Origin: Gigantopelta aegis
Taxonomy: Eukaryota > Mollusca > Gastropoda > Neomphalida > Peltospiridae
Reading direction: 5' to 3'
Length of the DNA: 64,000 nucleotides
NCBI RefSeq assembly: GCF_016097555.1
Contig: NC_054706.1
Location: forward strand, 60,705,508-60,769,507
Under the pieces are notes generated by a model. The model was not told the DNA's origin and did not search any database. It was given only the letters and a program-made list of their open reading frames with translations. Below are positions 10,796-25,000 of this stretch, one piece after another (the stretch's first letter is position 1; each line of letters begins with the position of its first letter). The position numbers and the translations under genes were made by a program.

Positions 10796-13700
10796 GTGTG
10801 TATTGTACTTTAATTTCATAGTTTAAAAATCCCTTTCCAGAATGTCTAAATGATAACATACAAAAACAGATAATTTGATTAATTAGCACAGTAGTTACTG
10901 TAGTTGTCACCATAGTTGCTGCCAACAGTTAAAATCTAGGGAATAAAAGATGATAGATAATTAATTGGGACAGTAAAAGTTCCATTTGTCACCTATCCCG
11001 TTAAAATCCAGGGAATACAAGATTAACAGTCGGATATAATTAATCGGAACTGCATTTGTTTCATTTGTCACACACATGGATTGAATTAGACGACGGCAGC
11101 TGCCGTCATGCCCCCTACATTTGCCGTAAAGCCCTCTTAATTTAACCTCTACTAACGACAATGTATTGCCGTGCCCTTCATCCCCTATTGCCATCAGTAA
11201 ATCAGATTGAAATTGGCCTTGAATAACTATGTTTATGTTGTCCTGAAAAAGTACTTTAATTTCACTGTGAAAATAATTAAATATGTCGAAAGTTATAGTT
11301 TCGATTGTGTAAAGTTATGGTTTGGGAAATGCCGACATTTTACAAGTAATGCCGATTAAGCAGATTGCAAAAATTTAGAACAATCAGAAGCTTTTGATTC
11401 GAAACCAAAATGTTCCGAATTGGGTGCACGGGTCGACTTTATTACAGACAACAGCTAATGTCGCAGCGGCCCGCTCATGACAGTGTACATGTATATGTAT
11501 ATTTTTTTTCCAGTTATTTCTGTTTTATTATTAATGTTTTTTGGGGTTGATTTTTTTTGCCTCCATGCCCCATAAAGATCTTAATTTGCCGTTGTGCCCC
11601 TAGTGTCACTGTGTGTTCTTAAAACTGCTGTGGTGCCCTCCTTATCCCATGCCCCTCTAAGGCAATAATTGCAGTGCCCCTCTGACAACGTAATTCAAAC
11701 CCTGCACACACCACCCCATTGTAAAGACTGCATTTTATTCCTGAAGTCGTAACATTCAGGTTTAATGTACAACACATTTGTACTACAAATTTGATGTCAT
11801 ACTTGTACATATGTGTTTGTATGTAATTATAATACATTACATACATGTATAATTAAATATTTGTTTTCTTTACATATATATATATCTACACAGTTCACAT
11901 CAAAACACTTTGTAACAACTCTTTCAGATTTTATGTATAATTATCTATATATTCCATCATCAACTTATTTTTGTGCTTATATCCAACATAATTTGGTTCA
12001 AACACGCTATCCTGGGCACACACATCAGCTATCTGGGTCGTCTGTCCAGGATAGTGGATTAGATGGTTAGTGAGAGAGAAGAGGGTGTAGTGGCCTTACA
12101 CCTACCCACTGAGCCCTTAAGAACTCGATCTGGGTTGGAGCCGGTACCGGGCTGTGAACCCTGTACCTACACGCCTGTAGTCCGATGGCTTAACTACTGC
12201 GCCATCGAGGCCAGTCAATAATTATAATTAACACTCAGCATTGTCAATGATAGTGGATTATGGATTTCCTTAATTGATCATCACACTGATAGAACCCAGC
12301 CGATCCATTGATTACATTATTGTCGTGTTACATGAAAGTACAGCTTTGTAGAATGTTGTTCTTCAATAAAGTGCTGATTTCAGTTTGGTGAACATTTTGG
12401 TAAAGCATGAATTGGAAACATAAATTGTACAGTACATACATGTACATGTATGTTATCAGTGTGGGGGGGGGGGGGGGGGGGTGTTAGTTGGACTTTTAAG
12501 TAAACCCCTGTTCAAAAGATGGAGAATCTAGTACTAAAAAATAAAACATTTTGCTCCCCGACCCCAGTAACCCCCCTGTACATGGCCCCTGAAAATTCGC
12601 CACCAAAATTTCCCCCCTAATTCTTATTTTCGTAATTTTGAGCTTCTATAATATGATAATATTGGCTTATGATGCGTCCTTATATAGGTTTTCAATGGTG
12701 CTGAGTCCAAATATGGGCTTAGAAATAATCTGCGGAAATCTAATATGGCGGCCATAATCGACCATTTTCTTACATGAATGATCAATGTATTATAATAATA
12801 TGGTTGTCATATGTCGGTTTATAGGCTTTTGAGGGTACTGAATCAGAATATGTGGTGGGAAATACTGTAGGACCATCCAATATGGTGGAAATCCAAAATG
12901 GCGATACACTCAATTAATCAGTTTGTGACTATGATCAATAAAATGAATGCAAACTCCTGAATTATGGTATCATTATCATACAATACATTCTGTAGCTGTA
13001 ATTACTTTGTACCATTTTATCATAATAACCGAATCTTGGGATCTACGCTTCCATTGAGATCAGTGCTTGATTGAAATCCTTGAGTGTAACAGTAGTTTTT
13101 GATGTAATGTTACCTAGGTAAATTTCCAAGTTCGTTGCATAGGTCTTTGAAGGTAAGTTTTTATACTCTTTTTTTTTTAAATCTGAAAATGTCACTGTTT
13201 GGGGGGTACATAGCGAACCTCAAGATAGAGCCGATTATTTTTCGCAGTTTCATTTGTGGTTAGATCGCTCGTGTAAGTTTCTACTTGTTCACATGATTAT
13301 TTTTCGCAGTTTCATTCGTGGTTAGATCACTCGTGTAAGTTTCTACTTGTTCACATGATGTGAATGGTCCTTTCAATGCATCTAGGTCTCTATTCCTTCT
13401 CCGATCGACAGCCACATTCGCAGTCTCTTTGTTTTCTAGTCCTTGTTTCATTAAGTCCTCTTGTTTTTTGCTCCAGGCTTCCATAATTTCAGGGATTTTT
13501 CCTCTGCGCTATACAAGTTTAGTGTATTTAGTATAGGATCCTGACGGCTGGGTTTCTATCAAATCAGCTGACTTACATTTCACTTGAACTGACAATGCAC
13601 ATGCCAGTTGTTTAGCACCTCTTCTCTGAAGTTCATAATTTATGAAGCCAACACTGCGCTCGGCTGTTAGATTGTGTGTGGGTGCTTTCTCCAGCTTTTC

Positions 13701-16039
13701 ACTGTCCATGCGTTCGAGGGCATATTCTGATGCATCATTACGACCTACACTAAATCCAAACATATCTCCTTCCTTGAGCGAGCTTCGGCAGAATCATTGA
13801 GAGAACGTTTTTCACTTCTTCTCTCATTCCATTGATGGTTGATTCTAAAGCTTTACAGATGTCGTCATCGTATCGTGTCTGATTGAATCGTTCTTGAGAT
13901 ATAAATTTGAATGCTGGTGAATTCACATTCATGAGGTCAGATGGATCTGCACTGATCATATCATCATATAGTTGTTTGAAGGCAGGTATCAGTTTCACGT
14001 ATGTCGTGCTACTGGAAGTGGTTAGCGAGAGGAATGGTTCTACTAGATGTAGTCCCACTAGTGCTCCTGCACAGTATAAAACTTTTAAAATGTCAAGATC
14101 TATAAAGCATCTGACTATGCAGGCAAGCTGGTTTGTGACGTGTTAGAATTTTTCTAGAAATGATGATACATCATCCATGAATAAACAAATTGCATTAGAA
14201 TAAGTTTATGCTAGGAAATACTATGGTTCGGATATATCATAGCATTGGCCATATTGGATTTCCGCCATATTGGATGCTTCTACAGTATTTCCGACCACAT
14301 ATTCTGATTCAGCACCCTCGAAAACCTATAAAACGACATATGACAACCATATTATTATATTATATTGATCATTTATACCAGAAAATGGTCGATTTTGGCT
14401 GCCATATTGGATTTCTGCCATATTGGATTTTCGAAGATTACTTCTGAGCCCATGTTTGGACTCAGCACCATCGAAAACCTATATACGGATGCATCATAAG
14501 CCAATATTATCATATTATAGAAGCTCAAAATTAAGAAAATGGGGGGAAATTTTGGTGGCGAATGTTCAGGGGTCATGTACAGGGGTCGGGGGGCAAAATT
14601 TCATTTAAAAAAAAATCATTGTACTAGATTCTCCATATTTTGAGCTGGGGTTTATGTGGAAAGGCACAAAAATCGAAAATAACAACCCCCCCTATTAGTT
14701 CAGCTTGAAATCAATATGAATGCAACTACATACATGTATATGATCCAGGTTACTGTTCAGTGCACTGAATATTCAACTCGACGAGTATGTTAATTGTTAT
14801 ATACCAATAGTGCAGTAGTGATCAATACATCTACATGTACATTTACATTGATCAGTACATGTGAAAGTACATGGCATGTTTATTAACAGCTTTTGTTCTA
14901 AATTTTACCATGGATCAGGGCCAAATCTAGCCAATGAAAAGGAGTTTTTTTGCCAAAAGTCTGCTCAAGTCACCATGTTATGATGTTACCAACAATTAGA
15001 AGTCCAGTCACCATAATTTTTTTAATCTCAGAACAGACATCAAGGTGCCAACTTGTTAAGTGTTGTGGCTCACTTGTTTTACTTTTTTGTTGTACTATAC
15101 ACAATCAGTGAATGTTGTGCCATTTGCAATGACCAGTCAAGCATTGTTTAGTTCACAGCCAGATTTTTTTTCCCCCAGCAATGTCAGAAAAGACTTATTA
15201 TTACTTTCGTTTTAACATATTAGTGACACATTGATTATCAGTTACTTAATACTATTGCATACAGTATTGAATTAAAAAATTCCATTGTTTTGATTAAATG
15301 TAATTATTGGAAGTAGAATTTGATAATAAAATATTACAATTTTAACCAAATTGTTTCCAAATAAACGTGGAACATTACAGAATTTGAATTTAGCAATAAA
15401 TGTTAACTTAATTGGCATATTTCGTTGGGGCGTCTCGCCCTGCTATTGCATTTTGCTGCCCTCGTTTCACGTTCTATAGCCATCTTTCATTTTTCTGCAC
15501 CTCTTTATTTTCCCCACACCCGACTATATTTTACAGCACTCATTTTCACTATTTACAAATGCACACTTTTATCCCGAATATTGAGGGGCAAAATAAGGAG
15601 TATGTCTTGCCACAAAGTTGACCAACACACAACAGTGTAATGTAACCAAGCTCTCTTCTCTCCCCCCCCCCCCCCCCTTTTTTTTTTTTTGAAGGGTAGG
15701 GTGTCGCGCAGTCGCCCTCCATTAATTTTCACCCAGCGAGAACACTGAAATATACAGACCACTTCATTTTATTTTTCTGTTAAGCTGTGCATGTACAGGG
15801 TTTCTGCCAGAGGGTAAAACGGGTATGGACAGAATTAATTACTCTTATCATTACTGTATGATTTTCATAATCCTATCCCTAAATGTAACACATTTTATTT
15901 CTGGGGGAGGCCCCCCATACCCCTTGTTGACTGTGGTTGCATTCAGTTCCATAGCGCCATACCCAAAAATGTCTTTCTGGCAGAAACGCTGATGTACTAA
16001 ATATGGTGCATCTATATATCTACATACATTAATTTACAA

Positions 16040-16081
<42 letters not shown>

Positions 16082-19000
16082 ACTAAATATTTATTACTTT
16101 TTTATTTTGCAGGTATTGACTACAAAACAACAACCATACTTTTGGATGGCAAGCGAGTTAAACTGCAATTGTGGTAAGTTTGGTTTAAAAATAAAAATTC
16201 TGCAGCAACCTGTACATTATTAAATATTGCACACAACTTTGCTTTTAACATAAAAGAAAAGCAACAACAAATAAATTAATGCACCTACATGTACATTTTA
16301 GTAATATACATGTAGTCTTGTATTATTATTAATAAATTCCATATATTTGGTTTATGATGATGTCAAGCACAAATGATTGATTACAAAACATTGTTTATAT
16401 AGAACAAATGGAGTGTTCGAAATATTGTCCCCTTTGTAGATGAGTACATGCATTGCCGTATATTAATATTTTTAATTGTTGTTACAGGGATGCATCAGGA
16501 CAGGGCCGGTTCTGCACAATACTGAGATCATACTCTAGAGGAGCTCAGGTGAGTTTAAATATAAACTGGCATGTGCACGTTAATATTTAACTATTATTCA
16601 TACTTTAAATCTCTTTTGAAAAGATAAGCTGATGCCCCACCTCTCCACACACTCCAATTATGCTGCAAATGTCTTCTGGTTGAATTTATCTTGACACTAA
16701 ATAATCAGTTGCAGAATAAACATTTTAACTATTCGTTATGTTCATATACATATTATGTAATAAACAAAGATGGGTACATATACATATAACAGCTAGGGCT
16801 CGAAACTCGCCAAAAAAATATCTGAGCCCATAAAATTTAATTTTCATTGATCCAAACTTTCTTTACAGGTAGGTAGCCTGCACACAAAATATTCATACAT
16901 GTATTTCAAGTTTTAAGCGAAATATTTAAGTAAGCATATGAAATGTGCTTCAATAAAAGTAATATTGATTTGAAGAACCACTTCTAGATAGCAAATATAC
17001 CAACATGCATGATATTGAAATGAAAAATTAAAAGAAAACACTGACTTGAGCAAATTATTTACTTATATTGTACAATTTTACAAAATGTCTAAACTTAATA
17101 ACGCACAATTGCATGGCGTGACTCATCTCCCAGGGGTAGCTCACCTATAATACAAAATAATGTACAACTGACTGGGCTACACAATTGTTCATGTCTTATT
17201 GAACCAAGAACAAGATTTTAATGTGGAATAAATATGTCATAAAATTATTAATAGTGTTTCATATATTATAGAATGAAGATCACCCAAATAATATTATTTG
17301 GGTGATTAACGCCATTATTTGTTAATATTTAAGTCGCCCAAATTACACTTTGATCGAATTTAGCAACCTGGCCACAAGCCGTTTTGAGTCCTGATATAAT
17401 CAGTAATCTTGTAACCATTTTGTACTTACATGTACATCTGTTTATAGAGACTGTATAAATGTAATTGTGAAATATAATTTAATAAAATTACATGTACTTA
17501 AACATTTACCCTGTAGGACCTGGTGTACTTATGTAATGTTGAATTCTTGTTTTTCTCCCAATACCACCCCCACCCCACGCCAGCACACACTGGTGCGGGA
17601 TGTAGCCCAGTGGTAAAACACTCACTTGATGTGCGGTCGGTCTAGGATCGATCACCAAAGGTGGGCCCATTGGGCTGTTTCTCATTCCAGCCAGTGCACC
17701 ACGATCTGCATATCAAAGGCCATGATATGTGCTATCCCCTCTGATGGTGCATATAAAAGATATCTTACTGCACATACTAATGAAAACTGTAGTGGGTTTC
17801 TTTAAAACTATATCATGTCAAAATCACCAACGGTCTGACATCTAATAGCCAATGCAGTGCTAAACATTCAAGCGAATCTCAGAATCCAATTGGCGTAAAA
17901 ATATTTCCAAAAATTTATTAAATCTAATAATCAGTTTGTAACCTGTTACTAGTAGTTGGTCCATATCATACTGTTAATCTATCCTATTGCACAAATTTTA
18001 CATTTATATAATTTAACCCAATCATACACATAACAAATTCATTAATATATGTGCTCCTCTATTAAACTCCTGGCAAGTGTATCATGTACATGTATCTCAC
18101 TGCCACTCTTTGTTTTGTTTCTTTTTTGTTGTTTTTTGGGGGATTTTTTTAAAGATTGATACAGGAATTTATTGGATTTGTAATATTTTGTTGCTAATGG
18201 GAAAATGTAGCAGATTTCCTCTGATGACTGTGTCAGATTTACCAAATATTGGACATCCAATACCCGATGATTAATTAATCAATGTGCTCTAGTGGTGTCA
18301 TTAACAAAACAAACTTTAACTTTTAATAATTTTCATTATGGGGAGTCATATTCCCATGGAAATTCAAACTCTTTAACAGTACCAAAACTTGAAATTTGAT
18401 GTACATGTATGTTGTCAGGTTCTTGCAGTACGGTTCTAATAATTAATTGGGTGGAAAAAAGAAGGAAGAAAAGTTTTATTTAACGAGGCACTCAACGTGG
18501 TTTTATTTACGGTTATATGACATTGGACATGTACAAATTCAGGGCTAGCTTTGGCACTCACCAAATTTGCCAATTGCAAATTAAATTTTAAATTAGCGAA
18601 ATAATTTTATGAAATAATTGATATTTTGTTAGAAAATAACTGGGTTTCTGCAATTTTTAAAATTTAATGGATAATTGTATATATACATGTTTGGTTAAGG
18701 ACCAAACTGATAATGATATTAATTTTGAGTTCATGTTTCATCTCTGCATCAGAGGTCAACATTACTGTTGCTAAAAGTAAAAATATGACATCACCTCTAT
18801 AAGTGACTTCTGGCCATTGCTCCACAACTGCTATAGGAAAGGCTATGGTACATACATGTATAAATATGTAGTATCCTGTCTGTGGGATTGCACATTTAAA
18901 CGGTCTCTTGCTGCTAATCAAAATGAATAGCCCATGGAAGGAAGGAAATGTTTTATTTAACTACGCACTCATCACATTTTATTTACGGTTATATGGCGTC

Positions 19001-22000
19001 AGACATATGATTAAGGACCACACAGATATTGATAGAGGAAACCCGCTGAACATTGCCACTTTATGGGCTACTCTTTTCAATTAGCAGCAAAGGATCTTTT
19101 ATATGCACCATCCCATAGACATGGTAGTACATACCACAGCATTTGATATACCAGTCGTGGTGCACTGGCTGGAACGAGAAAAAGCCCAATGGGGCCACCG
19201 ACGGGGAGAGTAGCCCATGGAATGGCGGCAGCAGGTTTCTCCTGATTATATCTTTGTGGTCTTAACCATGTGTCTGATGCCATATAGCACTAATTCAAAT
19301 GTGTTGAGTGCATCATTAAATAAAACATTTCTTCCTTCCGATTTTCATGAAAATTCATATACACTTAAGAATACGATCATATCTTGAACAAGTTTGTATT
19401 TTTCCCCTGTGCATCAAAGGTCAAGGTTTCTTATTTAAAGTAGAAATATGAGGTCACTGCCCTAATAACTTCATTTCACATGCAGGAAAATGAATAATCA
19501 TTATATAATGAATGAGTTTGCATTTTACCTCTGCCTCAAGTCACTAAAAATAAACATTATGTCATCACTGGTCTAAATAGATGTACATGTAGTGTTCAAC
19601 TTCTTTTATCATCGTATTTTCATGAAACTTCACATACATGTATAGGAAAAGGATCATATCTTGAACAAGTCTGCATTTGGCCTCTCTGCATCAAAGGTCA
19701 CTGTTATTGAAAATAAATATTACATGTATGTCACCTCTTTGCTGCCTTTTAAGTTTCATCCAATTTGGATGAAATGTCACATATATACATGTATGTAGAA
19801 ATTGGATAATAAAACCTCAAGGGGATTTGCACCATTTCTGATGCATTGTTTTTTTAAATGAATATTACATTCCTGTACATTTCATCTGTATAATCATCAC
19901 ATTGTAAATACAGTCAAACCTGTCTTAAGCGGTCACACAAGGAAGTAAATAAAGGTGGCTGCTTAAGACAGGTGGCCACTGAGTACAGGTTGCCACATAT
20001 ATAGTCTTTAAAACATTTGTTGCTGTTTCATGTTTTACAATCTGTACACTGCTAATCAACGGATGTGTGCTTCACAGTTGACTATAAATCAACTTTTGAC
20101 ATGTCGTCTCCTTTAGAAATAATGCAAATAGAATGTATTAAATTAACCGTTCTGAAAACGTTTTTTTTCTTTTTCCATTTAATTATTTAATTCCTACTTC
20201 ATGCAGTGTATTGTCATAGTACATGTACATGTAGGTGAATCTACAAATGTCAAGCATAGTATGTCCAGAGGCAATTAGATGCATGCCAGAGTCATACTTT
20301 GTTAACTGATACACAGTCGAGATGTCCGGACTGAATGGGTACTAGTACATGTATTCCTGAAGGAGTGAAGATCAGTTATTTGCTGCACCTTATCGCTGTT
20401 GGGAATGGGAAATTGTTTAACGTGCACATTCAGAGCAAGCTGTTGTAGCGCACGCCTGTCCTGGGCAGAAGTACCGGCCTCATTGCTGTTGTTAAAATAT
20501 CCCTTTTATATAATAGTAAAACTTTACTGTGGCCGCTTAATACAAGTATTTTAGCGATTTGTGATCCGATTTAGGTTAGACAGGTGAACGCTTATTACAG
20601 GTGCATTTACATTATAAATCGTTTGGGAGGAAAAAAAGTGGCCACTTAAGGCATTTGACCACTGAGTACAGGTGGCCGCTAGGACAGGTTTGGCTGTACA
20701 TTTAAGCAAACATTCCTTTCCTTTCCTTTTCCATACAACTACAGACAACTGCTAACAAATAACATGTACATTGTTTGACTATAGCAATTTCCTTGTGATC
20801 TCTGAGCTTGATCTGCAATAACAGGAAATGTATAAATGTGTACTACACCAACATCTGTAAACAATTAATTTACTTGTTCACGTAGAGTCTTACCCTAGAT
20901 ACAGTGTGTATATTTTTGTATATATATAACCAACTTGTTAACCCATTGTAATGATCACTTAATGCAGAGAGACAACATTTCACAGCAAGACTGGTAGCAG
21001 GGATGCTGGCACTGCATCCGTGTATTACCTGAGCTAGCTTATCACAAGTTGGCATGGTTTGTGAAAATAACTAACACTTGTTGATCACAATGCAGGAGAT
21101 CAGTGGCGTGTGATGGAGATTCCACACATTCCTCGCCCTGCTATCTCAGACACTGCTCGCAGCTGTCTTTGGTGGCCCATATTACCACTGGCAATATAAC
21201 AGTGCCATAACCATTTGCACTGCCGATGGCCTTGTCAGTAGTGATGTGCATGAGCTGCAAATGTTTGTGATGATTGTTCAAGTCATAAAAGAACAATTTT
21301 GATGTGTACATGTACAGTCAGTCGGAGATATCAGTACTTACTATCGGTGATATCTAATTTGACCATTGTTAATTGCTGATTATAATTATCTATTGTTTTA
21401 CTACTTCATAATCATGATAATGTACATGTTTAATATAATTGTTATTGTACTAGTTGGTAAATGTATGTGCATGTACATCTGTTATGCGTTCATTTAAAAA
21501 AAATTGTTTAATTAAATATTTTTTTTACAAAAATGTATACAGTGAAACCCTTGAAAACTGGACCCCTCTGTAAACCAAAATTGCCTCAAAACCAAACATT
21601 TTTCAGTCCTTTTTTAAATATTAGTACAGAACATAACCTCTCTAAACTGGATACCCCTTAAAACCACTCTTTACTTGATTTAATCAGTGTCCTGTTTAGA
21701 GGGGTTTCACTATTTTTTTTTTTTTTTTAAATCACTGTTTTAGGAGAGTTATCAACACATTTCTCAGAGGGGTAAATTTTAGGTATAAAAAATGGGTAAA
21801 TCACATGTCTTTGAAAAGCATCTGATTTTCAAGGAATTCTGATTTAGTGTGAGTATCCAGTTTTGTGTTAGTAATTAATTATCTAAGTGTTTTATTTTAA
21901 GTGTTGTTCTAGTAACTATCAAACTACAGATGTATGTTATCAGTACACATACAAAAGACAGTAAGTGATAATTATTATTTAAGAAGGTACAAAATAAGTT

Positions 22001-25000
22001 AATTAAGAATCAAAATCATATAACCTGGAAAATATCTTCCTGAAAAACTAACCTTGAGAAATAAAATAAAATAAAATAAAAAAGTTATTATTTTTTTTTA
22101 ATTGTCAGTTCCCCACTTACTGCTTTTTGATATAAAAAAGATACAATGTGGCACCATAAATATGTGTCTTTGCTAACTCAGAAAGGTCAGATAAAGGACA
22201 TCAACAATATACCGGAACATGTACATATGTGGAAGTAAATGTGTTAAAGGAATGTACACACATTGTGACACAGTACATGTATATACAGTGCCGGATCCAG
22301 AAAATTCATTTAGGGGGGAGGGGCCCCAATGACATGAGGCGAAATGCCAAGGGAACTTTGGGGGAGGTTTGGAGGGGGATCATAATTTGTTTTTTAATAA
22401 AATATATAACTGGGGGGTCCAGGCCCTTGCCCCCCCCCCCCCCCCCCCCCCCCCCGATCAGCCTCTGATATACATGTATTCATTATTATATGTACCAATA
22501 TTTATTATTTGTTTTTCAGGGCATTCTTCTGGTGTATGATATCACAAACAGGTGGTCATTCGATGGAATAAATAGATGGATTAAAGAAATTGATGAGGTA
22601 CCGTTGAATACAGAGTTCATGAGTGTTTGGTCTTTTGTGTCGTTAAATATTCATTCACTCATACATTGACTCATTCTCTCACTCGCTCACTCAATCAGTC
22701 AGTCACTTGCATTTTTGTACTTTAGTGTGATCCCAAAGCAAAGGTCATGATAATTTGGGACTTGTTTTTAAAAACATTACTGATTGTTTTTAACTCCATG
22801 TACAAACAACAAGTGATTAATTTTTATACGCCTGTCTTTGGTATGGTATTGTCCGACCGTCCGTATACTTTTCGTTTCCAGGGCATATATTTCTTATCAA
22901 CTCATGTACCAGTAGGATCATCAAACATTGAATGCATGTACAACTTGGGATGGCGGTGTGTCGCCGGAGCTTCAAGACTTTTTATAAAATCCACTAGACA
23001 TCAAATCAGTGATTTAAAAAATTTACCAGCCATGATTAAACCTTTATTAGCCCTACTTTACTTTAAGTTAATACAATGTTACTAATAGTAATAATTGGAT
23101 ATATCACATAAAGAGGGAAATGGAGCTTAAAATCAATAAGATGTGGGGGTGGGGCAGGATGTTAATTTTTGCAAAATAGACTTAAATGCAGCATTTGACA
23201 ACTCTTTCACTAGCCATCAGGCATGGCATTAGTAGTTATTTACTAGCCCAACATTGAATATCACTAGTTATGAGAGTGGGGCTACCATATACAAACTGTA
23301 CTAGAAGCCCTGATTGCTTACCATAACTAGGCACTGCGACCTGCATGCATATTTCCATTTGTATGCTTGTGATAAACCATTCTGTATGTATGACATGTAT
23401 ACCTTATAATACATTAATATTCTTTTGTTTTTCCAGCATGCACCTGGAGTGCCAAAGATCCTGGTTGGAAACCGGCTGCATCTTGCTTTCAAACGTCAGA
23501 TCAGTGAATCTGCCGCAGAGGCATACGCTCTAAAGAATGACATGGCTTTCTTCGAAGTTAGTCCGCTCTGTGATTTTAATGTGACTGAATCATTTGCAGA
23601 GTTGTCCAGGCTGGCACTGAAAAGGAATGGAATAAGTCGTGCTTGGGGTCACAATAAAGGTTTGTATAATTTCTACACATTCAAGAAGGCTAGGCAGGCT
23701 AGCAGACATGTTTAAAATGTCATTGTTCTTGTGTGTAAGCAGACTTTGTAACTTCAGGGGAGTTATCACTCTTGACTCCCCATCACTTGACTGAGATTAC
23801 CTGTAGGTCAAGGACTAATTTTTAGCTCCTCATAACCTGTGAATTGAAAACAAAATACAACAAAAAGATTAAAGGGACATTCCTGAGTTTGCTGCATTGT
23901 AAGATGTTTCTGACTAATAAAATATTTCTACAATTAAACATATTTTAGGAAATAAAATGAAATTTAACCTACAGTGTAGTCAAAATATCAGAACGATCAG
24001 AAACATGTCTAATATACAGCCACTAATATTTTATGCAGAAAATTATATTTGATATGTAATTACAATCGTTAAAAAGTCTTTGAGTCGATAACATCTTAAA
24101 AATTGCAGCAAACTCAGGAATGTCCCTTTAAATATCAATGCTCAATATAGTAACATCTTAAATGACTCCCCATAATCTATGTTAAGGGAGTATTTGATCA
24201 CTTTTGTTTTTACAGCAAATTCTTGTGTAAATGCACAGGCATGTACTTTAATTCAGAAGAGTTGAAGTTGCTATTTCATCTTGTTGCGATATATTGCATA
24301 ATATGAGATGACAATACATGTATTTGTTTTTAGACTTATCAAGACAAATAGTTTCCAGATACTGTGCTAATAGCCTTATCTAAATAAATGTTTAATGAAA
24401 CACCAGCATTAAAAAATGCATACCAGGGTATTTCTATTGGATGTCAGACTACATGTAAGTTAAATGCAAAAATGAAGTGATGATCAACATCAGTATAAAA
24501 ATTCTAAACTTAATTTAAAACACATTGTTACGTAAAAAGAGCTGTGCCAAAATGTAAATGTCACAGGTAAATAAATTGAAAATTTTGAATAAAATTCAGT
24601 ATCTCTTAAAAATTTCAGCACAAGTTCTATACCTCATAATGGTGATAGATTCAATTATTCTCCAGAATTCTTGTTGTAGTTTCCAAAACTGATATCCTTT
24701 TAACTTTAAAGACAAAGTAAATAAATAACACGGTGTCGTAATAATGGTTAAATGATTTAACTTTATTTAATTTATTATTTTCTTTCAGTGTTAAGTCTTC
24801 AAGAACTTGCCTGCAGGATGGTGGTATCGAGTACGACGATATACGGGATCGAGCAGCTCCCACTGCCATGTGCGTTGAAATCCCACCTCAAGTCGTATGC
24901 CCTCACCAACAAGACGAGAGCCAGAATGCTCAGTTTCGTACATCGGGACAAACACAAAAAAGTCAAGTATTTGAATCCGTGCGATTCACCACCTATGAAC

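Larger units (their letters stand above)
12463..14692. mobile_element. DNA transposon with about 440-bp terminal inverted repeats
   Basis: 12463-12903 and 14247-14692 are long inverted repeats. Shared blocks in opposite orientation include TCGCCACCAAAATTTCCCCC, GAGCTTCTATAATATGATAA and GAATCAGAATATGTGGT. The ends begin with a G run followed by TGTTA. The 1.3-kb interior has broken coding sequence on the minus strand. The element lies in RAB40 intron 1 and is non-autonomous. Superfamily not determined. Confidence 0.8.

Noticed and set aside
22747..23085. 112-codon frame in RAB40 intron 4
   Set aside because: No splice sites in frame, no recognisable domain, and it includes a repeat-like start.
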